Part shown: positions 17,402 through 24,790 of the stretch, piece after piece
Position numbering within the stretch: the first letter of the stretch is position 1
Layout: each line of letters starts with the position of its first letter
Assembly (NCBI GenBank): GCA_030630075.1
Contig: DAOVNS010000009.1
Span: 1 to 28,741 of the forward strand
Reading direction: 5' to 3'
DNA from: a bacterium
GTDB taxonomy: Bacteria; Dependentiae; Babeliae; Babeliales; UASB340
Length of the DNA: 28,741 nucleotides
Notes under the pieces: generated by a model
The model's database searches: none
Told to the model about the DNA's origin: nothing
What the model saw: the letters and a program-made list of their open reading frames with translations, nothing else
Made by a program: the position numbers and the translations under genes

Positions 17402-17435
17402 AAAAAGGCGCTTTTTATATAAAAAGCGCCTTTTT
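17402..17435 (-). terminator. Strong terminator, 34-base perfect palindrome
   Basis: AAAAAGGCGC and its complement GCGCCTTTTT enclose an AT palindrome, giving 34 bases with no mismatch. It lies 113 bases beyond the stop of the ankyrin gene on the minus strand. Being symmetric, it could act in either direction. Confidence 0.75.
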
Positions 17436-17474
17436 GATATAAAAGTTGGTTTAAAATCAGGCATTTTTTGATTT

Positions 17475-17499
17475 AAAGAAACTTGAAACAAGCTTCTTT
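17475..17499 (-). other. Hairpin in the 3' untranslated region of the ankyrin gene
   Basis: Arms 17475-17485 and 17489-17499 pair over eleven bases with one G-U on the minus strand, with a three-base loop. No T-run follows, so it is more likely an RNA-stabilising or processing hairpin than a terminator; the terminator lies further on. Confidence 0.35.
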
Positions 17500-17547
17500 G
17501 GGGCCTATAAAACTGCAAAAATGTCTAAAAATGCTATTTTTTGAACA

Positions 17548-18852
17548 TCAATCAATTAAACCTATTCGATAAAAACCTCTTTTAACCCCATTTTGCAACC
17601 ATGCAAATCGCCCTGCATAATCACGACCCCTATCTCTTAAAAGCCATTTACGCTCTCTGCTTTCAATTAAATCTCTAGGTTTCTCGCCATCCTCGTTTTC
17701 AATCTCAGTATCAGCACCATTTTCTAACAACAATTTTGCAATTTCATACCACATGTCAAAAGAATGAATATCTGTATTCAGCTTTTGTGCAACATAATGT
17801 AACGGTGCATTTCCTTTAAAATCTAAAACATTTACATTCACAGCATACTTTTCTATCAAACTATTAATTCGCCAAACAGTAAAAGGTGTTTTATTTTTTA
17901 TAATAAGATGCAAAACGGAACAACCATTAACATCAAGATTATTAACATTTGCCCCATGATCTATGAAAAAAATATAATTTCTATTTTGGTGCAAAGAAAT
18001 AAATAATGCCTTATGTCCATTTTTATCTACAGTGTTTGGATTAGCTCCATAATCCAAAAGAAGATTTATTAATTTTCCAGAATACACAACGTCTACAACA
18101 TTCAAAATTCCAATTTTCTTATTATTCGCTTTCATCGCCTGTATTATTGGTGGATCACAATTTTCACATCTATAATTAACTTCATGGCCAGACTTAATTA
18201 TTTCTTCAATAACCTCTAACGGAGCACATCGCTCTATCGCTTGAGATAAAATAGGCAAACCACTTTGACCTTTTGAATAATCAAAAAATGATGGATCTTC
18301 ATTTTCGTGTTTATGAATATTAATATCTGGATAATGCGCAATAAGTAATTTTATTATATCTTGATCATAACCTTTATCACTTAAATGCATAATCAAATTC
18401 TTGCCATCTGCACTTGGAGTATAAAGAGTTATTCCTCGTCTTTTTAATTCTTTTAAAAAATTACACACTAAACACAATGGATTTCTTTGCCCTTTACATA
18501 AATCTGGTTTTCCTACATGTCTTGCTGCAACTTCCGAATCATTTAAAACACATTTGGATGCTTCAACCAAAATATCTATATAGTTAACATTGTATTGAGT
18601 TGTTAAATCAAGAGCACGATTTACAACCATTCCTGCAAAACTTCTTTGACCGCAATCTCCAAATTGCAAACCTTGTGCAAGATTACACATTCCACCAATT
18701 AACTCTTGCGGAGATGAAACTTCTTTAAAAAGACATGTTATTAAAAAATCAACCTGCGGACACGAGCCCATAGTAAAATCTTCTTGCGCTTTTAAATTAA
18801 AAACAAAAGAAACAAACAATAAAATACTAAGTATTTTTTTTAGACTTTTCAT
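17548..18852 (-). CDS. Secreted ankyrin-repeat protein
   Basis: 434 residues from the ATG at 18850-18852, which has GAGGAAG just upstream. A TTG four codons earlier is in frame but is part of that ribosome site. The signal peptide is MKSLKKILSILLFVSFVFNLKA, cut before QED. Residues 25-140 form a Cys-rich domain (about nine Cys, including CKGQRNPLCLVC). Residues about 144-396 hold around seven ankyrin repeats of varied quality; the best are NGHKALFIS...DHGANVN, NGCSVLHLI, GNAPLHYVAQ and LLLENGADTEIENEDGEKP. Ankyrin repeats bind proteins; export together with ankyrin repeats suggests action outside the cytoplasm, possibly on a host target (inference). The divergent neighbour is pgk. Confidence 0.88.
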   Translation of the reverse strand: MKSLKKILSILLFVSFVFNLKAQEDFTMGSCPQVDFLITCLFKEVSSPQELIGGMCNLAQGLQFGDCGQRSFAGMVVNRALDLTTQYNVNYIDILVEASKCVLNDSEVAARHVGKPDLCKGQRNPLCLVCNFLKELKRRGITLYTPSADGKNLIMHLSDKGYDQDIIKLLIAHYPDINIHKHENEDPSFFDYSKGQSGLPILSQAIERCAPLEVIEEIIKSGHEVNYRCENCDPPIIQAMKANNKKIGILNVVDVVYSGKLINLLLDYGANPNTVDKNGHKALFISLHQNRNYIFFIDHGANVNNLDVNGCSVLHLIIKNKTPFTVWRINSLIEKYAVNVNVLDFKGNAPLHYVAQKLNTDIHSFDMWYEIAKLLLENGADTEIENEDGEKPRDLIESRERKWLLRDRGRDYAGRFAWLQNGVKRGFYRIGLID

Positions 18853-18997
18853 TTTCTTCCTCAAAAAGCAATAATAAACTTGTTAACATTTTATAATTCC
18901 ATGTTATCTAAAAATAAAAGTTATCTTAGATAAAAGATGATAAAAATTATCAAAAAATAAAACAAAGTAAAATTTTAATTAAATTAGGAGAGTAAAT

Positions 18998-20296
18998 ATG
19001 AAAATACCTTTTATAAAAGACATAAATCTTCAACATAAACGAGTTTTTTTACGAGCAGATTTAAACGTACCCCTAAACCCTTCGACGGAGCTCAGGGCAA
19101 ACGGGGATAAAAAAGATTTAAATGCACCAATAAAAGATGGAAAAATCTTACAAGATTTTAAACTTCAAAAAATACTCCCTACAATAAAATATATTCAAAA
19201 CCGTGGGGGCAAAGTAATTTTAGCAACACATCTAGGAAGACCAGAAGCAAAAAGTCAGACAAATTTTTATGACGAAAACCTCTCTACAAAAATTTTAATG
19301 CCTTGGTTTGAAGAACGAGAATATCAAATAAAACTCGAACGAGACTTAGAAACTGCAGATATTTGGAGTCGTGAAGATTTTTCTGAAATTTTATTACTAG
19401 AAAATTTACGTTTTTTTAATGGCGAACAAGGAACAAAAGACGAACAAGAACGCTTCGCGCAAATCTTAAGCAATCTCGCCGATGTTTATGTAAATGATGC
19501 GTTTGGATTAATTCATAGAAATGATTGTTCCGTCACAATGTTGCCTAAAAAATTTTCTGCATCAAAAAGATGTTTTGGCATGCTCATAGAAAAAGAAATT
19601 AAAAATCTAGACAAACTAAAAAAAGATATAAATCAGCCTTTCACAATCGTTCTTGGTGGAAATAAAATAAAAGACAAAATAGAACTTTTAAATAATTTTT
19701 TAGAAATCAAAGAAAAAAATCGTCCACAACCAATCTCGATTGGATCAATTTTAATTGGTGGCGCAATTGCAAATACATTCCTAAAAGCACAAGGTATAGA
19801 AGTTGGCAAATCATTAATCGAAGAAGATGCTTTAAGTTTTGCAAAAGAGTTTTTACAAAAAGCTAAAGAAAAAAGTCTAAATGTTTTGCTTCCTAAGGAT
19901 TTTTTAACAGTCAAAGAACTTGATCAACCAAAAACAGAACATACGCAAAAAGATTCTATTCAAAGCGATGAAATTTGCGTTGATATTGGAAAAGAAACAA
20001 TTAAAGAATTTGAAGAAGAAATAAAAAAATCAAAAACTATTTTTACTAACGGTTCAATGGGAATTTATGCAAATCCCGAATTTGCAACCGGAAGCAAAAA
20101 GATTCTGGATTGCATTGCCAATTCTGATGCATTCTCCGTCGCCGGCGGCGGTGATTGCGTTGCAGCAATTTACATTTTCGATTTACAAGATAAATTTAAT
20201 TTCTTATCAACTGGTGGCGGTGCAACGTTAAAATATCTTGCATGTAAATATCCGCTAGAAGATTTAAAAACATTTAAAGTTATTGCGGTGGAATAA
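18998..20296 (+). CDS. pgk: Phosphoglycerate kinase carrying an in-frame palindromic insertion
   Basis: 432 residues against the usual 390-400. It makes ATP and 3-phosphoglycerate from 1,3-bisphosphoglycerate in glycolysis. Motifs are RVFLRADLNVP (15-25), ATHLGRP (76-82), LLLENLRFF (132-140), NDAFGLIHR (166-174), LGGNKIKDKI (219-228), IGGAIANTF, NGSMG, AGGGD and STGGGATLKYL. Residues 27-45 are an insertion between DLNVPL and a second DLNAPI, encoded by a GC-rich palindromic element with a duplicated flank. Two usual active-site residues seem replaced: the catalytic Arg of TRIRAALPTI aligns with Lys55 (DFKLQKILPTI), and the Glu after NGPMGVF aligns with Ala. AGGAG precedes the start. The heparinase-like gene starts five bases after the stop, so the pair is probably one operon. 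The function is well supported; whether activity is full is open. Confidence 0.93.
   Translation: MKIPFIKDINLQHKRVFLRADLNVPLNPSTELRANGDKKDLNAPIKDGKILQDFKLQKILPTIKYIQNRGGKVILATHLGRPEAKSQTNFYDENLSTKILMPWFEEREYQIKLERDLETADIWSREDFSEILLLENLRFFNGEQGTKDEQERFAQILSNLADVYVNDAFGLIHRNDCSVTMLPKKFSASKRCFGMLIEKEIKNLDKLKKDINQPFTIVLGGNKIKDKIELLNNFLEIKEKNRPQPISIGSILIGGAIANTFLKAQGIEVGKSLIEEDALSFAKEFLQKAKEKSLNVLLPKDFLTVKELDQPKTEHTQKDSIQSDEICVDIGKETIKEFEEEIKKSKTIFTNGSMGIYANPEFATGSKKILDCIANSDAFSVAGGGDCVAAIYIFDLQDKFNFLSTGGGATLKYLACKYPLEDLKTFKVIAVE
19076..19114 (+). repeat. In-frame GC-rich palindromic element within pgk
   Basis: The core CCCTTCGACGG-AGCTCAGGG with a following CAAACGGGG (19078-19106) encodes NPSTELRANGD. 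It is flanked by imperfect direct repeats, 19058-19075 and 19115-19132 (14 of 18 bases equal), each encoding DLNxPL/I. The total added length, 57 bases, is a multiple of three. A related CCCTTCGA...CTCAGGGTGAGCGGG block lies in the heparinase-like gene. Confidence 0.75.
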
Positions 20297-20301
20297 ATTA
20301 A

Positions 20302-21633
20302 ATGCGTATTTCTTATTACACAAAAAGAATTCGTGAACTGGGCTTTCTCAACACCCTTTCAAGAATAAAAGTAAGACTTGATAAAACTGCATACAAGTTT
20401 TATTGGAGTAAACCCCTTCGATACACCCGACTTCAACAAAAGTTTCGTCGGGCACTCAGGGTGAGCGGGTTTGTAGGAGCAAGCAAAAGCATAGATTTTC
20501 CACGTTTTATTAATAAATTAAAACAAAAAACTTTTATTCAAAAAATAAAGAACTCTGATGAATTTCAGAGTTCTTTACCCAAACAAGAAAATGTAGAAAA
20601 TACTTTCCCATATATTTTTCTAAAAAAGCATCCCCAGTTGATTTCTGAAGAAATAAAAAGAAATTCAAAAACTTTTTATCAAGATATAAAGTATCTAGAT
20701 ACAAAGATTAAACAAAATAAAAATGTAACTTTTGATGATTATAATTTTGATATCAAAGTTCCGTGGGAAATTAGTAGGTTTCAGCATGTTTTAAATATTA
20801 AAGATGCCCAAACATTTTATGCCCAAGTAAATAATTGGATTGATCAAAATCCATATCTTCTTGGTGTAAATTGGGTTTGTCCAATGGATGTTGCAATTCG
20901 CGCAACAAATTGGATTTACGGTTTTTACCAATTCAATGAATCTCGATTCAAGAATTCAAAAGATATTCCAGCTGAATTTTGGGAAAAATTAATTGGTTCA
21001 CTTTATGGTCATGCAAAATATTTAGAAAACAATTGGGAAACATCAGATAAACCCAATAATCATTATTTATCAGATTTACTTGGATACTTTTATTTATGTT
21101 TATTTTTTGATGATTTAAAACATTTCAAAAAGACAAAATCAAAAACTTACAAAAAAATATTAGAACAATTTGATCATCAAATCCAAGATGACGGAACATC
21201 ATACGAAGGTTCAACAAATTACCATAAGCTTGTAGCCGAAATTTTTTATCATTTTTATCTTTTATGCAAAACAAACAATATAAAACTACCTAAAACTTTT
21301 TATCCAAAATTACAAAAAATGTTTTTGTTTTTGGAAAATTGCGCGGATCAAAACAATAATTTGGTTCAAATCGGTGATAACGATAGCGGTAAAATTTTAG
21401 GGGGGATCCGCCGACGCCGAGGCTATGGCGGACAGGCAAACAAACAAATAAAACATTACCCTAATTTTGGATTAAGCATAATTAAAAATAAAAGCTGTTC
21501 CAATCGAGATTGCTCCAATCAAGATTGGGACGTTAGCTTTCGTCATCCAACTTATAATAAAAAACAACCAACCGGACATGTGCATCAAGATGAATTATCA
21601 ATAACAGGGAGGATTAATGGTATTCGTATTTGA
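20302..21633 (+). CDS. Heparinase II/III-like polysaccharide lyase family protein, N-terminal part up to an in-frame TGA
   Basis: 443 residues before a TGA at 21631-21633; the same frame stays open and homologous to 22206, so the original protein was about 634 residues, normal for the family. The all-helical N-terminal domain is recognisable from GVNWVCPMDVAIRATNW, NNHYLSDLLGYF, DGTSYEGSTNYHKL (about 293-306) and QIGDNDSGK. The start of the beta-sandwich domain is GHVHQDELSI (about 425-434). Such proteins cleave uronic-acid polysaccharides or act in capsule clusters. The gene holds at least four palindromic insertions (residues about 37-57, 82-92, 369-382 and 397-413) that keep the frame. It starts five bases after pgk with only a weak ribosome site (GTGGAA), so coupling is likely. 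Either a decaying gene or a real gene with one sequencing error. Confidence 0.8.
   Translation: MRISYYTKRIRELGFLNTLSRIKVRLDKTAYKFYWSKPLRYTRLQQKFRRALRVSGFVGASKSIDFPRFINKLKQKTFIQKIKNSDEFQSSLPKQENVENTFPYIFLKKHPQLISEEIKRNSKTFYQDIKYLDTKIKQNKNVTFDDYNFDIKVPWEISRFQHVLNIKDAQTFYAQVNNWIDQNPYLLGVNWVCPMDVAIRATNWIYGFYQFNESRFKNSKDIPAEFWEKLIGSLYGHAKYLENNWETSDKPNNHYLSDLLGYFYLCLFFDDLKHFKKTKSKTYKKILEQFDHQIQDDGTSYEGSTNYHKLVAEIFYHFYLLCKTNNIKLPKTFYPKLQKMFLFLENCADQNNNLVQIGDNDSGKILGGIRRRRGYGGQANKQIKHYPNFGLSIIKNKSCSNRDCSNQDWDVSFRHPTYNKKQPTGHVHQDELSITGRINGIRI
20411..20472 (+). repeat. Palindromic element in the heparinase-like gene, first copy
   Basis: AACCC and CCTTCGATA at the left and CTCAGGGTGAGCGGGTT at the right pair as an outer stem around an inner stem CCCGAC / GTCGGG (from 20426). 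It keeps the frame and encodes KPLRYTRLQQKFRRALRVSG. The outer ends resemble the element in pgk. Confidence 0.65.
20547..20576 (+). repeat. Perfect 11-base inverted repeat inside the heparinase-like gene
   Basis: Arms AAAGAACTCTG (20547-20557) and CAGAGTTCTTT (20566-20576) enclose the loop ATGAATTT. It encodes IKNSDEFQSSL in a variable region, so it is probably another in-frame palindromic insertion. Confidence 0.55.
21407..21447 (+). repeat. GC-rich CCGCC/GGCGG palindromic element in the heparinase-like gene
   Basis: TCCGCCGACGCCGAGG-CTATGGCGGA followed by CAGGCAAACAAAC. It encodes RRRRGYGGQANKQ in the gene's frame. Very similar elements lie in murF (24325-24459) and at 22213-22246. Confidence 0.75.
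21491..21540 (+). repeat. Nested hairpin with a 15-base tandem repeat in the heparinase-like gene
   Basis: AAAGCT (21491-21496) pairs with AGCTTT (21535-21540), and TTCCAATC with GATTGGGA inside. The loop side holds two 15-base units (13 equal) that encode CSNRD and CSNQD. It falls just before DWDVSFRHP, a position where the family is usually short. Confidence 0.5.
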
Positions 21634-22206
21634 GGGAATCTGGTAACTGATCATTACACTGCAAACGCAAAGTGGCGAAACTATTTTAGGTCTGCAGAAA
21701 ATCACAATACTTTTCACATTCCAGAACTAGAAAATAATCTAGAAACTTTAGATTTGTTTCAAAATCCCCGCATAGAACAAGCGGATACTGCAAAAATAAC
21801 AGAAACAGAAAACTCAATTGAAATAGAAAATTATTGTAATAAATACAAAGATTTTGGTTTAACTCAATTGAGAAAAATAAATTTAAAAGATAATTGTCTT
21901 GAAATTCAAGATCGAATAACCTCTTTAAACAAAAAAAATAAAACTTGTTTTGACAAAAAAGTTTTGTGGAATTTAGTTTTTCATCCAAAGATAAAAATTA
22001 TAAAAGATACAGATAATATTTGGAAAATAAGATACGAAGAAAAAGATATTGCAACTCTTGAATCAAATCTAGATTTGAGAAATAGTTCGGGCTTTTATTC
22101 CGAAAAATATGGAATGATAGAAAAGTGCACAAAACTAGTTGCTTACAAAGAAATCAACAACTCAACTATTACTTCAAAAAATTTAATTTTAATAAAAAAA
22201 ATTTAA
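21634..22206 (+). pseudogene. C-terminal part of the heparinase II/III-like protein, beyond the in-frame TGA
   Basis: 190 codons follow the TGA in the same frame without another stop. They begin GNLVTDHYTANAKWRNYFRSAENHNTFHI, which matches the family's GTYxYTxDPxWRNxFRSTxAHNT region with the spacing kept, so no base has been lost or gained: a single nonsense change (for example TGG to TGA) explains the break. The usual DPGT residues just after the stop are degenerate (NLVT). The next ATG is at 21754, too late to restore the domain. TGA stops other genes here, so it is not read as an amino acid genome-wide. Confidence 0.75.
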
Positions 22207-22212
22207 ATTCCA

Positions 22213-22246
22213 TCCGCCGACGCCAAGGCTACGACGCACAAGAAAA
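22213..22246 (+). repeat. Degenerate CCGCC-type palindromic element, intergenic
   Basis: TCCGCCGACGCCAAGGCTAC followed by GACGCACAAGAAAAC. It equals the element at 21407 in its left half and has drifted in its right half. It starts six bases after the stop of the heparinase reading frame. Confidence 0.65.
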
Positions 22247-22258
22247 CTAGTAATAAAA

Positions 22259-22804
22259 TCAAATTCCGCAAAAACTCAAGAGTGCAGCAACATTTGCAAG
22301 TAACTCTTTGCGCCAAGATGTTATTGGCTTTTCGCCTTTGTCAAAAATCAATAAGCCATGATTTCCATGTTTCATGTTCCAACCAAAATGTGCAGGGTTG
22401 TTTATTCCCAAATGAATTCCCAAATCTTTTACATCACCGGAATCGTTAAGATTTATATCTTTTCTACGTAAACTTTCACGCAGAAACTTTTTAATATCGT
22501 TATGATATTGAGCTTCTTTCATATCAGCTTTAAAAATAAATGGATTTTCCCACAAATCTTCTTTGTGACATGAACATTCTTTTTTGCAAAAACCTGCAAC
22601 ACCCAATAAATGATCAAAATCTGGATTATCAACAAGATAGGTTGCTTTTTGTAACCCGAAACAGTTGTCGTGACCAAGTTCATGCAAAACCATATCAGGT
22701 AATCCATCAACGTCGTGATACGCTAAAACTTTGTGTAAAAGTCCCGAAAGATGATTTGCCAAACGAAGATCGTCTTCGTGCAAAAGTGCATCCTGATTTT
22801 CCAT
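22259..22804 (-). CDS. Protein of unknown function with HELGH and a Cys/His cluster
   Basis: 181 residues from the ATG at 22802-22804, which has AGGAG five bases upstream; the GTG one codon earlier is too near the ribosome site. There is no signal peptide and no membrane segment. It contains HELGH (41-45), the form of a zinc-protease HExxH motif, and a possible metal cluster C73-x3-C77-x-C79-H80, plus many other His and Asp residues. I do not recognise the family. The acidic, His-rich composition and the missing export signal suggest a cytoplasmic metal-binding protein, but HELGH alone does not prove protease activity. It lies between the broken heparinase-like gene (convergent) and murF (same strand). 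Confidence 0.7.
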   Translation of the reverse strand: MENQDALLHEDDLRLANHLSGLLHKVLAYHDVDGLPDMVLHELGHDNCFGLQKATYLVDNPDFDHLLGVAGFCKKECSCHKEDLWENPFIFKADMKEAQYHNDIKKFLRESLRRKDINLNDSGDVKDLGIHLGINNPAHFGWNMKHGNHGLLIFDKGEKPITSWRKELLANVAALLSFCGI

Positions 22805-22944
22805 CACTACTCCTTTACAAAAATCGCTACATACTCCTTAACTCCGAAATATAAAACACTTATCCTTTTAAAATGTTTCCTTTATTAAATTACTGATTTT
22901 TGTAAAGCCAGACAAGAAACTAAAATTTATGAAACAAAAATGCA

Positions 22945-24540
22945 CTAAACGCTAAATTCTCGAACAAGGTTATCAAGACTGATACCTCTTGACCCCTTTA
23001 CCAAAACCATCGATTTACTTTTTGTGTTGGATTTCAGGATAGATTCCAAATGTTTTTTTGCTTGTTTCCAATTTGATACACATTCGGTTTTAAAATTTAG
23101 TGGAGAAGTTTTCGCAATATGCTTCGCACGAGATCCAACCAAAATTAAATAATCAATATTTCCCGACTTATGCAAAAAGCGTCCAATATTTTTATGCCAA
23201 AAAATTTCGCGGGGTCCAAGTTCCAACATATCGCCAAGAATTGCGATCTTTAGATTTTTTGTTTGAACCTGTCCAAAAGCACTTACTGCTGCCTTCATAC
23301 TTTCTGGATTTGCATTATAGCAATCGCTGATTATTATTCCCTTGTCATCTTTTAAATATTTTTTTTCGAATCGATTTTCGACGCTAGAAAAATTTTCTAC
23401 CCCTCCAACAATATCATCAATATTAATTTCTAAAAAATTAGCTATTGTTGCGGCAGCCAAAGCGTTATAAACAAAACCCAAATTGTTGCCATTTATTTTC
23501 ACGGTTTTAATCGCTTTATAAACTTTTAAATTAAAACTTACCTTGAATTCATAATTATCAGGATCGGTATTTATTATTTTAATTTTTCTCGCTTGAATCT
23601 GATTTTTAGTTTTTAATCCAAATCTAATCAACGGAAAATCTCTATAAAAATTTTCTAAAAGCGGTTGATCACCAAAAACCATTCCGTAATTATCTGGTTT
23701 AAAGTGCTTAAAAATTTTTCTTTTTTCTTTTGCAATATCCAATAATGTACCAAGCCCAAGTGCATGCGAAAGCGAAACACGAGTAATTAAAGCGATGTCT
23801 GGACGTAAAATATCAACAAGTTCATCCATTTCACCAGCAGCATCAATTCCTAATTCAAAAACACCAACTTTATGTTTTTGTGATAATTTTAAAATATTAA
23901 TACTTAAACCAATTGCCGTATTTTGATTTTTAAAGGAGACATAAGCAGGAACTTTTGCAAATTGCAAGATACTTTCAACCATACCTTTTGTTGTTGTTTT
24001 ACCAATTGAACCAGTTATTCCAACAATCGGAAACTTAAATTGTTTTCTCCAATTTTTTGCAAGTTTAATCAAGGCAGATAAAGTATCATCAACTAAAATA
24101 AATAATTTTTCTTGTAACAGTTTTTTATCAATTGATTTTAAAAGCTTTTCTTTTTTCTTGTTTATCAAAAAAACGCTAACACCATTTTGCAAGACATCTT
24201 GCAAAAAATTATGTGCATCAACTTTTTCACCCTCAAGTGCTACAAACATTTGATTTGGTTTTGCAAATCTGCTATCGATTGCAACTTCGTTAACAATATT
24301 TTGTTCAAAAAATTCGCTTAATTTTTTGTTTGCTTGTTTGCCTGTCCGCCATAGCCTCGTGACCGTCGCAGCCTCATGACCGTCGACTTGTCCGCCATAG
24401 CCTTGGCGACGGTGGAAGCCTTGGCGAAGTCGATTGGCGAAGTCGGTTGGCGTCGGCGGATTACTAAAAAGTTTAAATTTTAATTCCGGCAAAGATAAGG
24501 TTAGAAAGCTTTCAGTTAAAAAACTTTTAAATAAATGCAT
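22945..24540 (-). CDS. murF: UDP-N-acetylmuramoyl-tripeptide--D-alanyl-D-alanine ligase with a palindromic insertion
   Basis: 531 residues, against about 450 for the family. It adds D-Ala-D-Ala to the UDP-MurNAc tripeptide, the last cytoplasmic step of peptidoglycan precursor synthesis. It shows VAIDSRFAKPNQMFVALEGEKVDAHNF in the N-terminal domain, the ATP loop GITGSIGKTTTK (174-185), NTAIGL, FELGI, HALGLGTLLDIAKEK, NRFEKK, SDCYNANPESMKAA and ILGDMLELG. Residues about 28-72 (RQGFHRRQGYGGQVDGH and so on) match no MurF and come from GC-rich palindromic DNA at 24325-24459. They split the N-terminal domain between ELKFKLFSN and LSEFFEQN, so the start codon lies truly upstream of the insertion. 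The ribosome site is weak. With uppP at the window end, it points to a peptidoglycan-making cell. Confidence 0.93.
   Translation of the reverse strand: MHLFKSFLTESFLTLSLPELKFKLFSNPPTPTDFANRLRQGFHRRQGYGGQVDGHEAATVTRLWRTGKQANKKLSEFFEQNIVNEVAIDSRFAKPNQMFVALEGEKVDAHNFLQDVLQNGVSVFLINKKKEKLLKSIDKKLLQEKLFILVDDTLSALIKLAKNWRKQFKFPIVGITGSIGKTTTKGMVESILQFAKVPAYVSFKNQNTAIGLSINILKLSQKHKVGVFELGIDAAGEMDELVDILRPDIALITRVSLSHALGLGTLLDIAKEKRKIFKHFKPDNYGMVFGDQPLLENFYRDFPLIRFGLKTKNQIQARKIKIINTDPDNYEFKVSFNLKVYKAIKTVKINGNNLGFVYNALAAATIANFLEINIDDIVGGVENFSSVENRFEKKYLKDDKGIIISDCYNANPESMKAAVSAFGQVQTKNLKIAILGDMLELGPREIFWHKNIGRFLHKSGNIDYLILVGSRAKHIAKTSPLNFKTECVSNWKQAKKHLESILKSNTKSKSMVLVKGSRGISLDNLVREFSV
24325..24459 (-). 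repeat. Composite GC-rich palindromic element within murF
   Basis: About 135 bases, a multiple of three, made of nested CCGCC...GGCGG units. On the minus strand it starts CCGCCGACGCCAACC, passes GGCTATGGCGGACAAG and ends GGCTATGGCGGACAGGC-AAACAAGCAAAC. The first complete unit encodes RRQGYGGQ, the same peptide frame as in the heparinase-like gene (RRRRGYGGQ); the second is in another frame (RLWRTGKQANK). It looks like several insertions of the same family into each other. Confidence 0.75.
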
Positions 24541-24601
24541 AAAAAAATTGTTCCCGTTTATAAATAGAAAAAGCGTGTATGTAAATTAATAAAGCAGTTT
24601 A

Positions 24602-24650
24602 CCCAAAACTTACGTATTGGGCTACCTCAAAGTCGCCTCAAGAGGCTTTT
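24602..24650 (-). repeat. REP element copy 3
   Basis: GTAG on the minus strand at 24622-24625, then CCCAA-T-AC-GTAA-GT-T-TTGGG. The companion hairpin GCCTCAAGAGGC is at 24634-24645. Confidence 0.8.
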
Positions 24651-24790
24651 CGGTTAACAAAAAAAACTTGCAGTATAATAATCTTTTTTATTTTTTAAGA
24701 AATTTTATTTTAAATTTAATTCTTTAATTTCACTTTTTACATATCGTAAAGTAACATTGATTTTTACTTATCAACTTTATACTTTGGATT

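Noticed and set aside
18921..18933. Regulatory palindrome TTATCT-T-AGATAA upstream of pgk
   Set aside because: Short AT-rich palindromes of this length are expected by chance in such a base composition, and no second copy with fixed spacing supports it.
21631..21633. TGA read as an amino acid throughout the genome
   Set aside because: rpiB, uppP, the lipoprotein gene and the 1513-residue gene all end in TGA at the expected length, and Trp is encoded by TGG in many conserved positions.
24327..24460. CRISPR array
   Set aside because: The repeated GC-rich units in murF are nested palindromes of unequal length without regular spacers, and no cas gene is nearby.
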